A DNA stretch of 64,000 nt, from assembly GCA_014237465.1 (NCBI GenBank), contig JABZFM010000015.1:37997-101996 (forward strand), read 5' to 3'. Both the position numbers and the translations under genes were made by a program. The DNA comes from Desulfobacteraceae bacterium (GTDB lineage: Bacteria > Desulfobacterota > Desulfobacteria > Desulfobacterales > Desulfosalsimonadaceae). The notes under the pieces were generated by a model, which was not told where the DNA came from, searched no databases, and was given only the letters and a program-made list of their open reading frames with translations. This document shows positions 9,081 to 16,603 of the stretch, piece after piece. Each line of letters opens with the position of its first letter. Within the stretch, counting starts at the first letter, position 1.

Positions 9081-9725
9081 TTATTTCCGACCAGTGCCTT
9101 CTTTAATGATTTGAAGCTGTAACTCAATAACATCTTTCAGGTTTAAATCAAAAATATCGAAATAGCCCCGCTTATGAATAAACAACGAACCCTCAATGAA
9201 ACCCCATAAGGCAAAAGTCAATTTCCAACTGTCAGCGTCAGTTTGGATATTTCGTTCTTTGATCAAGTCAGTTACGCTATCATTAAAAATAGATAGTGTA
9301 TCGAATGACAGGTTATCAAGTTCCTTTTGAAGCTTCTCAGAAACACCAACCTTTTTAAATCCCATATCTTTGAAAGAGATAATATCGAAATAATTGTTGT
9401 GGCTAGTATAAAAATCAATATAGGCATATGCTATGGCTTCCGCCCTTTCAAAAGCATCCCCAGCGGTTTTTGCAGCCTCTTTGAGATATCCTAAAAGGAT
9501 GTGAAACGCTTCTTTACATATGCGTCCATAAATTTCATCTTTTCCTTTAAAATAAAAATAAATCAGACCAGGGGATAACTCTGCCTCAAGGGCAATGTCC
9601 CGTATCGTAGAACTTAAATACCCCTTTTTTAGAAATACTTTTCTGCCGGCATTCATGATTCTTTCAATGCGTTCTTGCTTTTCTGCTTGCTGCCGCTGGG
9701 ATAGTGCTTTGCTCAGTGCTTTCAT
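9081..9725 (-). CDS. TetR/AcrR-family transcriptional regulator
   Basis: 214 aa. Residues about 18-64 form the TetR helix-turn-helix (RIMNAGRKVFLKKGY, then IRDIALEAELSPGLIYFYFKGKDEIY), followed by a ligand-binding helical domain. The promoter upstream overlaps an inverted repeat (see 9783-9822), so it probably represses itself and perhaps the minus-strand genes downstream. Effector unknown. Confidence 0.88.
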   Translation of the reverse strand: MKALSKALSQRQQAEKQERIERIMNAGRKVFLKKGYLSSTIRDIALEAELSPGLIYFYFKGKDEIYGRICKEAFHILLGYLKEAAKTAGDAFERAEAIAYAYIDFYTSHNNYFDIISFKDMGFKKVGVSEKLQKELDNLSFDTLSIFNDSVTDLIKERNIQTDADSWKLTFALWGFIEGSLFIHKRGYFDIFDLNLKDVIELQLQIIKEGTGRK

Positions 9726-9782
9726 ATGTTATTCCTTATGCATTTCAAATCGAATTTCTGCTGTTTTGCCACCCCGAGTTAT

Positions 9783-9822
9783 TGAATGTTGTTTTTATAT
9801 TAAACAATGTTCAATATGTCAA
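9783..9822 (-). promoter_or_regulatory. Promoter with TetR-type operator
   Basis: On the minus strand, TTGACA (9822-9817), a 17-nt spacer and TATAAA (9799-9794) form a good sigma-70 promoter. It is overlapped by an inverted repeat with arms TTGAACATTGTT and AACAACATTCAA (positions 9814-9803 and 9794-9783; 10 of 12 positions symmetric). Arm placement over the promoter fits autorepression by the TetR gene starting 58 nt downstream. Confidence 0.55.
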
Positions 9823-9973
9823 GTAAAATGTTTTATGATTAATACTGCAGTCTGGCTGCCGGCATGCTGAGGCAAATCAACCCGGAATTAAACGAAGATA
9901 TTAGCCCGACTTATGTTGTCCTCCAGGAGGCCTTTTTGTAAATAGTGTGGGGCACCCATTAAAGGGCTGAAAT

Positions 9974-11080
9974 TCAGGCCACGGCTGATGCAGACTTAAA
10001 ACCTTCAAGCCCAACATAGAACAATTCAGGTTCAAGGCATAGAAGACGATGGATGCGCGCCCAATAATTAGCACTGGCCACCGCGATGGCCAAGTCGAGG
10101 ATACCGACATCATCATAGTTCATCCGCCTCAGATCATCGATCATATCCTTTGTTGTGCGAAAGGCATAACGTGTTCCCACAAATGCGAAGGCCTCGACCG
10201 GATTCTCCGGACACTTATGAAATCCTTTGGCGTCCTCAACGCCTGCCGGTAACGCATCTTCCACTGTGCGGTGGATTTTGGCAAGCGTTTCACGACTGAG
10301 GCTGGTGTGGATGACTTGCTCCTCAAGGATAAACCGGAAGACTTCTATCAGCCTGGGGCGCGACTTAACAGACGCGAACGCATCCCCTGGTTTCCTTCCC
10401 AGGGCTTGTTCAAAGAGTGGCGTAATATTTTCAAGTGTTTCTTCATAGGAGGAATTGAATTCTCGATTCTGAAGATCCATCTTTGACATGATTAAGCTTG
10501 CAATACGGACAGTGAAGCGTCTTAAAAATTCAAATCGACGAAGGGGTTCAGGAAGAGCCTCGGGAGAAACATTCAGAAGGTCCGCCATCCGGTTGATAAA
10601 ATGGAATGCGCCGATCGCTAACGTGTAGTCGATGGCGCCATCTCCAACGATCTCCCGGAGCGGATCAAGATCAGACGGGACAAGTCGCGCAGGCTGCTCA
10701 AAGTTTTTCCTGACCAGTGCAATAAGCTCATGCTCAAGCGGAGTTTCATCTGCTGCTGAACCATCAATTAACTTAGCGACTCTGGCGGCTTTTCCTCCTG
10801 CAGCCTGCAGGAATGCCTCGTGGCCGTCGGTTCAATAATGGCATTCATTAAAACGTGAGACCGCTGCCGCCACCATCTCCCGGTTATAACGCGGCTCGTC
10901 TCCCATCCACATGGACATCTCCCATATCTGAATCATCATTTTCATTGAAGCGGGTTTGAGGCTGAATATTTGCACAATCTTTGGGATCATGCCATGCCCT
11001 TCAACCTGTGCGAGTGACTTGTAAACCTCGGCGGTCTCGCCGGTTGCTTTGCCCGGGGGGATCGTGTTGATAAACGCCAT
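9974..11080 (-). CDS. AhpD/carboxymuconolactone-decarboxylase-like selenoprotein (UGA = Sec83)
   Basis: Conventional ORF calling splits this into an 82-codon ORF ending at TGA (10834-10832) and a 204-codon ORF starting at 10588, but both are in one uninterrupted frame of 368 residues. The TGA falls exactly at the second position of the AhpD redox motif: N-E-C-H-Y-U-T-D-G-H, i.e. E-C-x-x-[U]-x-x-x-H. Coding continues smoothly after it (HEAFLQAAGG...). A stem-loop at 10813-10795 has a G-starting apical loop 27 nt past the UGA, as expected of a bacterial SECIS. AhpD-like selenoproteins with CxxU are known in deltaproteobacteria. Likely role: peroxidase or thiol-disulfide chemistry. The C-terminal half repeats the CMD fold less clearly. 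Confidence 0.85.
10795..10813 (-). promoter_or_regulatory. Candidate bacterial SECIS element
   Basis: Downstream of the UGA codon the transcript can form an 8-bp stem (UUCCUGCA with UGCAGGAG, one G-U pair) closed by a GGC loop. The loop begins 27 nt after the UGA, with G at its first two positions, matching the bacterial SECIS rule for SelB binding. It lies inside the coding sequence, as bacterial SECIS elements do. Confidence 0.65.
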
Positions 11081-11164
11081 CAGAATTCTCCTTTACTGGT
11101 TTTTTAGGGAGCCGTAATATTGATGAATTCATAAAAAGTACCGGTTTTGATAAAAAATGGCTAA

Positions 11165-11288
11165 GTTAAAAGTTCCACCAATCCCATAAAATTTGGCAAG
11201 GCGTAGCGTTTTTTTAGGCACGAAGGCATACATAGAGTATGTCGAGTGTCTGAAAAAAGGCTGCAACGCAGTAAATGGGACTTTTAAC
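11165..11288. repeat. Long imperfect palindrome (MITE- or REP-like)
   Basis: A 124-bp element with inverted ends (GTTAAAAGT at the left, ACTTTTAAC at the right) and nested internal pairings: TCCCAT/ATGGGA, GCGTTTTTT/AAAAAAGGC flanks, AGGCAC/GTGTCT and an apex CATAC/GTATG. It lies between the selenoprotein gene and the 4Fe-4S gene, with no ORF. It looks like a non-autonomous mobile or dispersed structured repeat. Confidence 0.55.
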
Positions 11289-11295
11289 GACGCCA

Positions 11296-12555
11296 TCAAA
11301 GTTCCAAAATATAGCCTTTTCCCTGAACTTTAACTCCGGTGGCCATGGTTTTAAGAAATGTAGACCGTAGTGCATCGCTCATAAGGGCCTTTTTTACCAA
11401 AAAAAGTTTGAAGAATCCGCCCACGATGCCGCGCATAACCGTCTGGGTCATGCTCCCGGGATTGTCAAAAATCTGGTTCTGAAGGGTTCCCCTGTCTAGG
11501 GACTGGAGGATGACCCGGTGAAACGTGGTCTCCGGATGAATGACATTTTTTTCCCGCTTTACCAGTTTGAGCGCACCTGTTTTACAATCCAAAGCACATA
11601 CACCGCAGCCCACACAGATGGACTGGTCTACCAGAGGCTTAAATTTTTTCTTCTTTTTGCCCTTCGCATCAACAGAGGGATTTTTTATGGGAATCATCTC
11701 AATGGCATTAATGTGGCAAGCCTTTGAACACTTTTTGCACCCGATGCATTTTTCTTCATCAATCTCGGGAATCAGGGTGGATGTGACCAGGGTCGCCGGC
11801 AGTCCGTGGGTGGTGATGCCGTTTAAAATCTGGCAGCAGCATCCGCAGCAGTGGCAGATGAACATGAGTCTTTTTTGAACATTGTCCGCGGAAAATACCA
11901 GCCCCAGTTCCTTTGATCGGGCGAATATTTCCAGCATTTCCGATTTTGAGACCTCTTTTGCCATTTTATGCCGGATCAGGTATTCGGCGCCGATGCCAAA
12001 AGAAGTGCATGTGCTCAGCGGCACAAAGCACTCTTTACCTTCAGCATGCAATTTCTTATGGCGGCATGAACAATTGCCCACGGAAAATTTTTCAGCCTCT
12101 TCGATAATGCTCGTTGCCCGTTCGTAATCCAGAATTTCAACATGGTCGCCCACAGCTTCTTCATGGGGGAGCGCCCGGGCAATGGAGGTCTGTTCCCCGC
12201 CGTTAAAATTTGCCCTGAAGGGAGCCCCATCATGCATGTAATTGTTAAACAGGTTTCCCCATTTTTTCATATTCAGGCCGTCGCCGGTCCTCATCATGGT
12301 AAATTCAAACACGCCGACAAACAGCGGGGACAGCATATACTTGTATTCGCCTCTCAACCAGATATCCATGACCAGACCCTTTGCACTCAGGCCTTCTAAA
12401 ATATGCTGCAATTTTGTCTTATCAATTTTAGTGATTTTGCTGATACGGTCCAGGCCGGAGGAAACATATGGCATCCTCACGATCACCTCGGCCTCCTCAA
12501 CCGAATAAAATTCTTTTAAAATTTCATAGAAGGCGTCATTCATGGGCGCCCTCAC
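11296..12555 (-). CDS. Winged-helix/4Fe-4S ferredoxin-type protein
   Basis: 419 aa as drawn from GTG 12555. Residues about 10-90 resemble a helix-turn-helix/winged-helix module. Cys-rich motifs follow: NCSCRHK, CHCCGCCC (near 235), CIGCKKCSKAC and CVGCGVCALDC, the last two being classical 4Fe-4S ferredoxin clusters. The paralogue at 21069-22151 has the same order. The frame stays open and protein-like upstream (KDIYKRLGKKIDN...), aligning with the paralogue's N-terminus. A good AAGGAG lies 6 nt before an ACG at 12618, so the true start may be that ACG. Role: electron transfer or redox sensing; partner unknown. Confidence 0.8.
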   Translation of the reverse strand: MRAPMNDAFYEILKEFYSVEEAEVIVRMPYVSSGLDRISKITKIDKTKLQHILEGLSAKGLVMDIWLRGEYKYMLSPLFVGVFEFTMMRTGDGLNMKKWGNLFNNYMHDGAPFRANFNGGEQTSIARALPHEEAVGDHVEILDYERATSIIEEAEKFSVGNCSCRHKKLHAEGKECFVPLSTCTSFGIGAEYLIRHKMAKEVSKSEMLEIFARSKELGLVFSADNVQKRLMFICHCCGCCCQILNGITTHGLPATLVTSTLIPEIDEEKCIGCKKCSKACHINAIEMIPIKNPSVDAKGKKKKKFKPLVDQSICVGCGVCALDCKTGALKLVKREKNVIHPETTFHRVILQSLDRGTLQNQIFDNPGSMTQTVMRGIVGGFFKLFLVKKALMSDALRSTFLKTMATGVKVQGKGYILEL

Positions 12556-12635
12556 ATGCTGGTTATCGATTTTTTTTCCCAGTCTTTTATAAATATCTTT
12601 GGTAGCGAGGTGTCCCGTACTGATCTCCTTATAAA

Positions 12636-13343
12636 TTAATATGTTTTGACCACTGCAGCCCTGGTTGAATCCGTACTCCCTTTTACAGATTTTTTGTTCA
12701 GGATTTTTAAGGCAAACGCTTTCTCATTTTCTGCGTAGTCACGGATGGCCTGGGAGGCCATCTTCGCTTTCCCCTCTTCTATATACCGGGTAGCAAGCTG
12801 AAAAAACCGAACATTTTTAATCAAATCTTCAGCGCGAAAGGAAAGCGATGCAAATTGAACACGGCGATTGCTTGGCCACAGATCAAGCAGCATTTGTTCG
12901 AGCAAAGGGTTTTTAGCACCCGCCAGGCCGACGGATGCATATTCGAAGATGCCGTTGAAGTATCCCATGGTATCACCCTTTCCAACACTTTCTTTAATCT
13001 TCTTCAATGCATCATGCAGCATGCGAAGATCTTCTTTACTGCAATTTTCTACAAATTTTCGAGTGGTAAGGGCATACAATTCCTCCAGAATATCGTAAAG
13101 CCATTCGATATAAGATGGCGTCATTTCAGTTACTTTAGCACCGCGACGCGGAATCAGCTCCACCAGCCTGTTTTTTTCAAGGATGCGCAACGCCTCACGG
13201 ACCGGACTCCTGCTGACGCCCAACTCTTCTGATATTCTGGCCTCAAGGACCCTTTCACCGGGTTTTAATTCCAATTGAATAATTTTTTCACCCACATAAT
13301 GGGCAATCTGCTCGGCCAGATTTTCCGATGCTTTAAAAGCCAT
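12636..13343 (-). CDS. GntR-family regulator (FCD/FadR subfamily)
   Basis: 235 aa. N-terminal winged helix (ARISEELGVSRSPVREALRILEKNRLVELIPRRGAKV, residues about 35-70) is the canonical GntR signature. A helical FCD effector domain follows, residues about 80-220. It probably binds the near-perfect palindrome at 13875-13898, whose TTGTnnnTTGTCGACAA architecture suits this subfamily, and so controls the membrane protein gene next door and perhaps itself and the 4Fe-4S gene. Confidence 0.85.
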   Translation of the reverse strand: MAFKASENLAEQIAHYVGEKIIQLELKPGERVLEARISEELGVSRSPVREALRILEKNRLVELIPRRGAKVTEMTPSYIEWLYDILEELYALTTRKFVENCSKEDLRMLHDALKKIKESVGKGDTMGYFNGIFEYASVGLAGAKNPLLEQMLLDLWPSNRRVQFASLSFRAEDLIKNVRFFQLATRYIEEGKAKMASQAIRDYAENEKAFALKILNKKSVKGSTDSTRAAVVKTY

Positions 13344-13418
13344 TTACATTCCTTTTCATTTGCACGCCCAATTGACCGAAGGTCACCGCCACGTAAATTT
13401 TCAAGTATATCTGTCATT

Positions 13419-13817
13419 TCATTTAGGCCTGGTTTTGTATGCAACAACAAGCCCAACGGACAATGCTAACGTCGCTACGGCTGAAAACCACATGTAGAGT
13501 TGGCCAAGAATCCCCCAGTTACTCCAGTTTCCCAGGATGCCATTATAGAATAAGATGATCGTTGCAAGCCCGTTACTAACGACACCGGCTCGAACCGCAA
13601 CAATCCCGCTCCCTCCCGATCCGACTTCTCGGTACCCGCACCAGTATACAATGATGAGAGCGACGTAGGCGGCACCCAACAGACGAATAAACTGAGATGG
13701 ATCGGGAAATGGGATATTTAAAAAAGAGAACAGGACCGGAGGTCCAACCAGCAGAGGACCGGCCCAAAGAAAAGTTGTGAGAACGATTTTTACAAGAAGG
13801 ACTTTCTCCAGTTTCAT
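13419..13817 (-). CDS. Small integral membrane protein, function unknown
   Basis: 132 aa from ATG 13817, 7 nt after GGAGG (an ATG at 13823 is too close to the ribosome site). Four hydrophobic segments (about residues 7-30, 45-60, 75-95, 105-128) predict a four-helix inner-membrane protein. No family recognised. It lies upstream of the GntR gene on the same strand and downstream of a palindromic operator. Confidence 0.65.
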   Translation of the reverse strand: MKLEKVLLVKIVLTTFLWAGPLLVGPPVLFSFLNIPFPDPSQFIRLLGAAYVALIIVYWCGYREVGSGGSGIVAVRAGVVSNGLATIILFYNGILGNWSNWGILGQLYMWFSAVATLALSVGLVVAYKTRPK

Positions 13818-13874
13818 CTTCATGCCTCCTGTTTCAGGTTAGCTGCTTTTTGGGGCCAGTTCAAAACCAAATAA

Positions 13875-13898
13875 TTGTATATTGTCGACAATCTACAA
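13875..13898. promoter_or_regulatory. 24-bp palindromic operator, probable GntR site
   Basis: The left half is TTGTATATTGTC and the right half GACAATCTACAA, a palindrome with a single mismatched pair and a perfect ATTGTCGACAAT core. It lies 58 nt upstream of the membrane protein start, where its promoter is expected. Confidence 0.55.
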
Positions 13899-14023
13899 TA
13901 TGGCCTTTGGCCTGTCAAGAAAAAATTAAAAAAATAGAGTTAGATACCGGTTTTTGCTCCTGATCAGAGGATTGATGTTTTCTGAGGATTAAAATTTGAG
14001 TCCAACGCAAAAATTGGGGAAAT

Positions 14024-14072
14024 TGTGTGAACTTCGGAAATGCTGTCAGGAAATGGCATCAGATAATTGTGC
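14024..14072 (+). pseudogene. Fragment of a DUF3795-type gene
   Basis: 49 nt that match positions 20019-20067 inside the DUF3795 gene at 47 of 49 bases (first 33 identical). In frame it encodes CELRKCCQEM then DNCAP and a TGA. No start or remaining gene is present. It appears to be a scar of duplication or recombination just upstream of the tetR promoter. Confidence 0.6.
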
Positions 14073-14106
14073 GCCCTGACCGGATGATTATTTTTTAAAA
14101 TAGTGC

Positions 14107-14150
14107 TTGACAAAATCAGAAATGACATTCATTGTATGAACGAATGTCAT
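14107..14150 (+). promoter_or_regulatory. tetR promoter region with operator palindrome
   Basis: TTGACA at 14107-14112 is followed by an inverted repeat, ATGACATTC (14122-14130) and GAATGTCAT (14142-14150), perfect 9-bp arms separated by 11 nt. The repeat covers the expected -10 region and start site of the TetR gene at 14206, fitting autorepression of the operon that follows. A -10 box is not sharply defined. Confidence 0.5.
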
Positions 14151-14205
14151 AATATGAACAGATGATATTTTATGCATTGCCATTACAAGAAAACAGGAAA
14201 AAATC

Positions 14206-14829
14206 ATGGGAGTAAAGGAACGAAAAGCACGGGAGTTTAAACGCAGGGAAAAAGAAATTCTTGCCACGGCCTACAATCTATTAACCCGAATGGAGCCGGT
14301 CCAGATGACCATGGAGATGATCGCCGAGCAAACGGAGATCGGCCGTGGAACGATTTATAAGCATTTTAAAAGCAAAGATGAAATATACGCTCATCTCATT
14401 TTGCGCCACCGGGACGCGTTAAACCAACGTTTAAAGGAGATCGAAGTGACTGGGAACATTGGTGGCGTGCCCCAAATGATCCGTGCATACATGGATTATT
14501 GCTTAAGTGATCCGGTTGCCTTTACCATCCACAAAAGATGTGTCAACCAATACTTGAAATCAAATCTGAGTGAAGAACTCCTGGGAATCCTAAACACCCA
14601 GAAGGACGAACTCGTCCGAAGGGTTGAAAAACTTTTGCAACAGATCCTGGGTGATTTTTCCTCAACCTCTCCTTCAGCCCGCTATTTTCTCTATGCCGGA
14701 TGGGGGATGCTGCGAGGTGCTATGGAGTCAATATTGGAAGACCTGTTTAATGGAAAACCCCTGGATGAGAAGGCGTATTGCCAGGCGGTCGAAAAAATTC
14801 TGCTTGGCGGCATTTCTGATCTTGATTAA
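14206..14829 (+). CDS. TetR-family transcriptional regulator
   Basis: 207 aa. Residues about 14-60 contain the TetR DNA-binding helices (EILATAYNLLTRME, then MTMEMIAEQTEIGRGTIYKH), with an all-helical effector domain after. It is the first gene of a plus-strand set (41 nt ahead of the alkyl-DHAP-synthase-like gene). The preceding perfect inverted repeat suggests it controls this operon, perhaps in response to a lipid-like ligand. Confidence 0.87.
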   Translation: MGVKERKAREFKRREKEILATAYNLLTRMEPVQMTMEMIAEQTEIGRGTIYKHFKSKDEIYAHLILRHRDALNQRLKEIEVTGNIGGVPQMIRAYMDYCLSDPVAFTIHKRCVNQYLKSNLSEELLGILNTQKDELVRRVEKLLQQILGDFSSTSPSARYFLYAGWGMLRGAMESILEDLFNGKPLDEKAYCQAVEKILLGGISDLD

Positions 14830-14870
14830 TGCCGAATAAGGAAAATAAATATATTAAGGAGATTCAATAG

Positions 14871-16571
14871 ATGCATGGTTATAACAAAAGTGCGTTCATC
14901 CCTGACTGGATAGATGAACCGCCCAAAGAAGGCAGTTATCGTTCAATTTTCAAATGGGGTGACCCAAAAGGATTTAAACATCCCAATAAACGTCTCTATG
15001 ATCATATGAAAGAAGCATTGGAATTAACCGACAATGATTTCAAAAAAAGAGAGAACGAAGGACATGAAAAGGTGGTGTGTGACAATCCCATAGGGCTTGA
15101 TCACGTTCATATTCAGGCCATCCAGTCAATCGTCGGCTCTGACAATGTGACACAGGATGGGTATTCAAGAGTTAAGTATTCCAGTGGCATGACAATGATT
15201 GAAGTGAATACGCTCAGAAAAAAGGGCAATGAATCTGTGGCCGACATTGTGGTTCACCCGCGTGATAAAGAAGATGTACAAAAAATTGTCTCATATTGTC
15301 ATAATGAGAAGATTCCCATCTATGCTTATGGCGGCGGTTCTTCTGTGAATTTCGGTCATATGCCGGTTAAGGGCGGCATCTCTCTTGTGATGAAAACACA
15401 CATGAACAAGATTATTGCGTTCAACGAAACGGATCAGACCGTTCGGGTTCAGTCCGGTATGATGGGGCCGGCTTATGAAGATGCGCTCAACAGGGCGCCG
15501 GAAAATTTTTCAGCCAAAAATAAGTATACCGGCGGACACTTCCCCCAGTCTTTTGAATATTCCTCGGTTGGGGGCTGGGTGGTGACGTTGGGTTCGGGGC
15601 AGCAGTCTTCCTATTATGGTGATGCTTACGATCTTGTACTGAGCCAGGAGTTTGTAACGCCTGCGGGGCAGATAAAAACCCTTGATTATGCGGCAACTGC
15701 AACGGGTCCTAAAATTAATGATATCATGAAAGGAAGTGAAGGCAGTTTTGGGATTTTAACGGAATTAACCATGAAGGTCTTCCGTTATATGCCGGAAAAT
15801 CAAAAGGATTTTGCATTTATATTTCCGGATTGGGAGGCGACTGTGAGTGCAACCCGTGAGATCAGCCAGGGAGAGTTTGGCATGCCATCTGTGTTTCGGA
15901 TCTCCGACCCTGAAGAAACCGCCATGGGGCTTAAGCTGTATGGCGTAGAAGGAACAATGCTGGACAAATTAATTCAAATGAGAGGTTATAAGTCCGGAAA
16001 ACGTTGTTTGTATATCGGCCATACGGAAGGGGAAAAGGGCTTTTCCAGGCATGTTGAAAAGATGGTCAAACAGATTTGCAAAAAACATGGCGCCATGTAC
16101 CTCACCGGCTACCCGATCAAAAAATGGCGGAAAGGACGCTATTCAGATCCTTACATGAGAGAGGATTTACAGGACTATGGTATTATTTCGGATACCGTTG
16201 AATCGTCTGTGACCTGGTCGAATCTGCATAATCTTCACCAGGGCGTGAGAGCGTTTATCAAAAGTCGACCCAATACCATGTGCCTGACGCATGCCTCTCA
16301 TTTTTATCCCCAGGGAACCAATTTGTATTTTATTTTTATCGCAAAATATAAAAATATTGATGAGTACAAAAAGTTTTTGGATGGGATCATGGATGTCATA
16401 CAACAACATGGGGGATCGATCAGTCACCATCACGGGATTGGAAAAATGTTTGGCCCCTTTATGGAAAAGCATCTCGGAAAAGAGCAGATGGAAGTTTTGC
16501 GTGCATTAAAGCATCACTTTGATCCCAATAACATTATGAATCCCGGCGGACAATTGGGATTAGATGTTTAA
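14871..16571 (+). CDS. FAD-linked oxidase, alkyldihydroxyacetonephosphate synthase-like
   Basis: 566 aa, start preceded by AAGGAG. A PCMH-type FAD-binding domain (residues about 125-310: VVHPRDKEDVQKIVSYC, YGGGSSVNFG, GGHFPQSFEYSSVGGWV) is followed by the FAD-oxidase C domain with SHHHGIGK near residue 522. This His-rich block and the long N-terminal extension are typical of alkyl-DHAP synthases, which exchange the acyl chain of acyl-DHAP for a fatty alcohol to create an ether bond; GlcD-type oxidases are the alternative. The adjacent GlpD supports a glycerophosphate-lipid role. Some Desulfobacterales make ether lipids. Confidence 0.78.
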   Translation: MHGYNKSAFIPDWIDEPPKEGSYRSIFKWGDPKGFKHPNKRLYDHMKEALELTDNDFKKRENEGHEKVVCDNPIGLDHVHIQAIQSIVGSDNVTQDGYSRVKYSSGMTMIEVNTLRKKGNESVADIVVHPRDKEDVQKIVSYCHNEKIPIYAYGGGSSVNFGHMPVKGGISLVMKTHMNKIIAFNETDQTVRVQSGMMGPAYEDALNRAPENFSAKNKYTGGHFPQSFEYSSVGGWVVTLGSGQQSSYYGDAYDLVLSQEFVTPAGQIKTLDYAATATGPKINDIMKGSEGSFGILTELTMKVFRYMPENQKDFAFIFPDWEATVSATREISQGEFGMPSVFRISDPEETAMGLKLYGVEGTMLDKLIQMRGYKSGKRCLYIGHTEGEKGFSRHVEKMVKQICKKHGAMYLTGYPIKKWRKGRYSDPYMREDLQDYGIISDTVESSVTWSNLHNLHQGVRAFIKSRPNTMCLTHASHFYPQGTNLYFIFIAKYKNIDEYKKFLDGIMDVIQQHGGSISHHHGIGKMFGPFMEKHLGKEQMEVLRALKHHFDPNNIMNPGGQLGLDV

Positions 16572-16603
16572 TCGTAAACAAAATTACAAGAGGCTATAAA
16601 ATT

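Noticed and set aside
9900..9973. CCTCC/GGAGG hairpin downstream of the selenoprotein gene
   Set aside because: Very short perfect stem with almost no loop and no proper U-tract on the transcribed strand.
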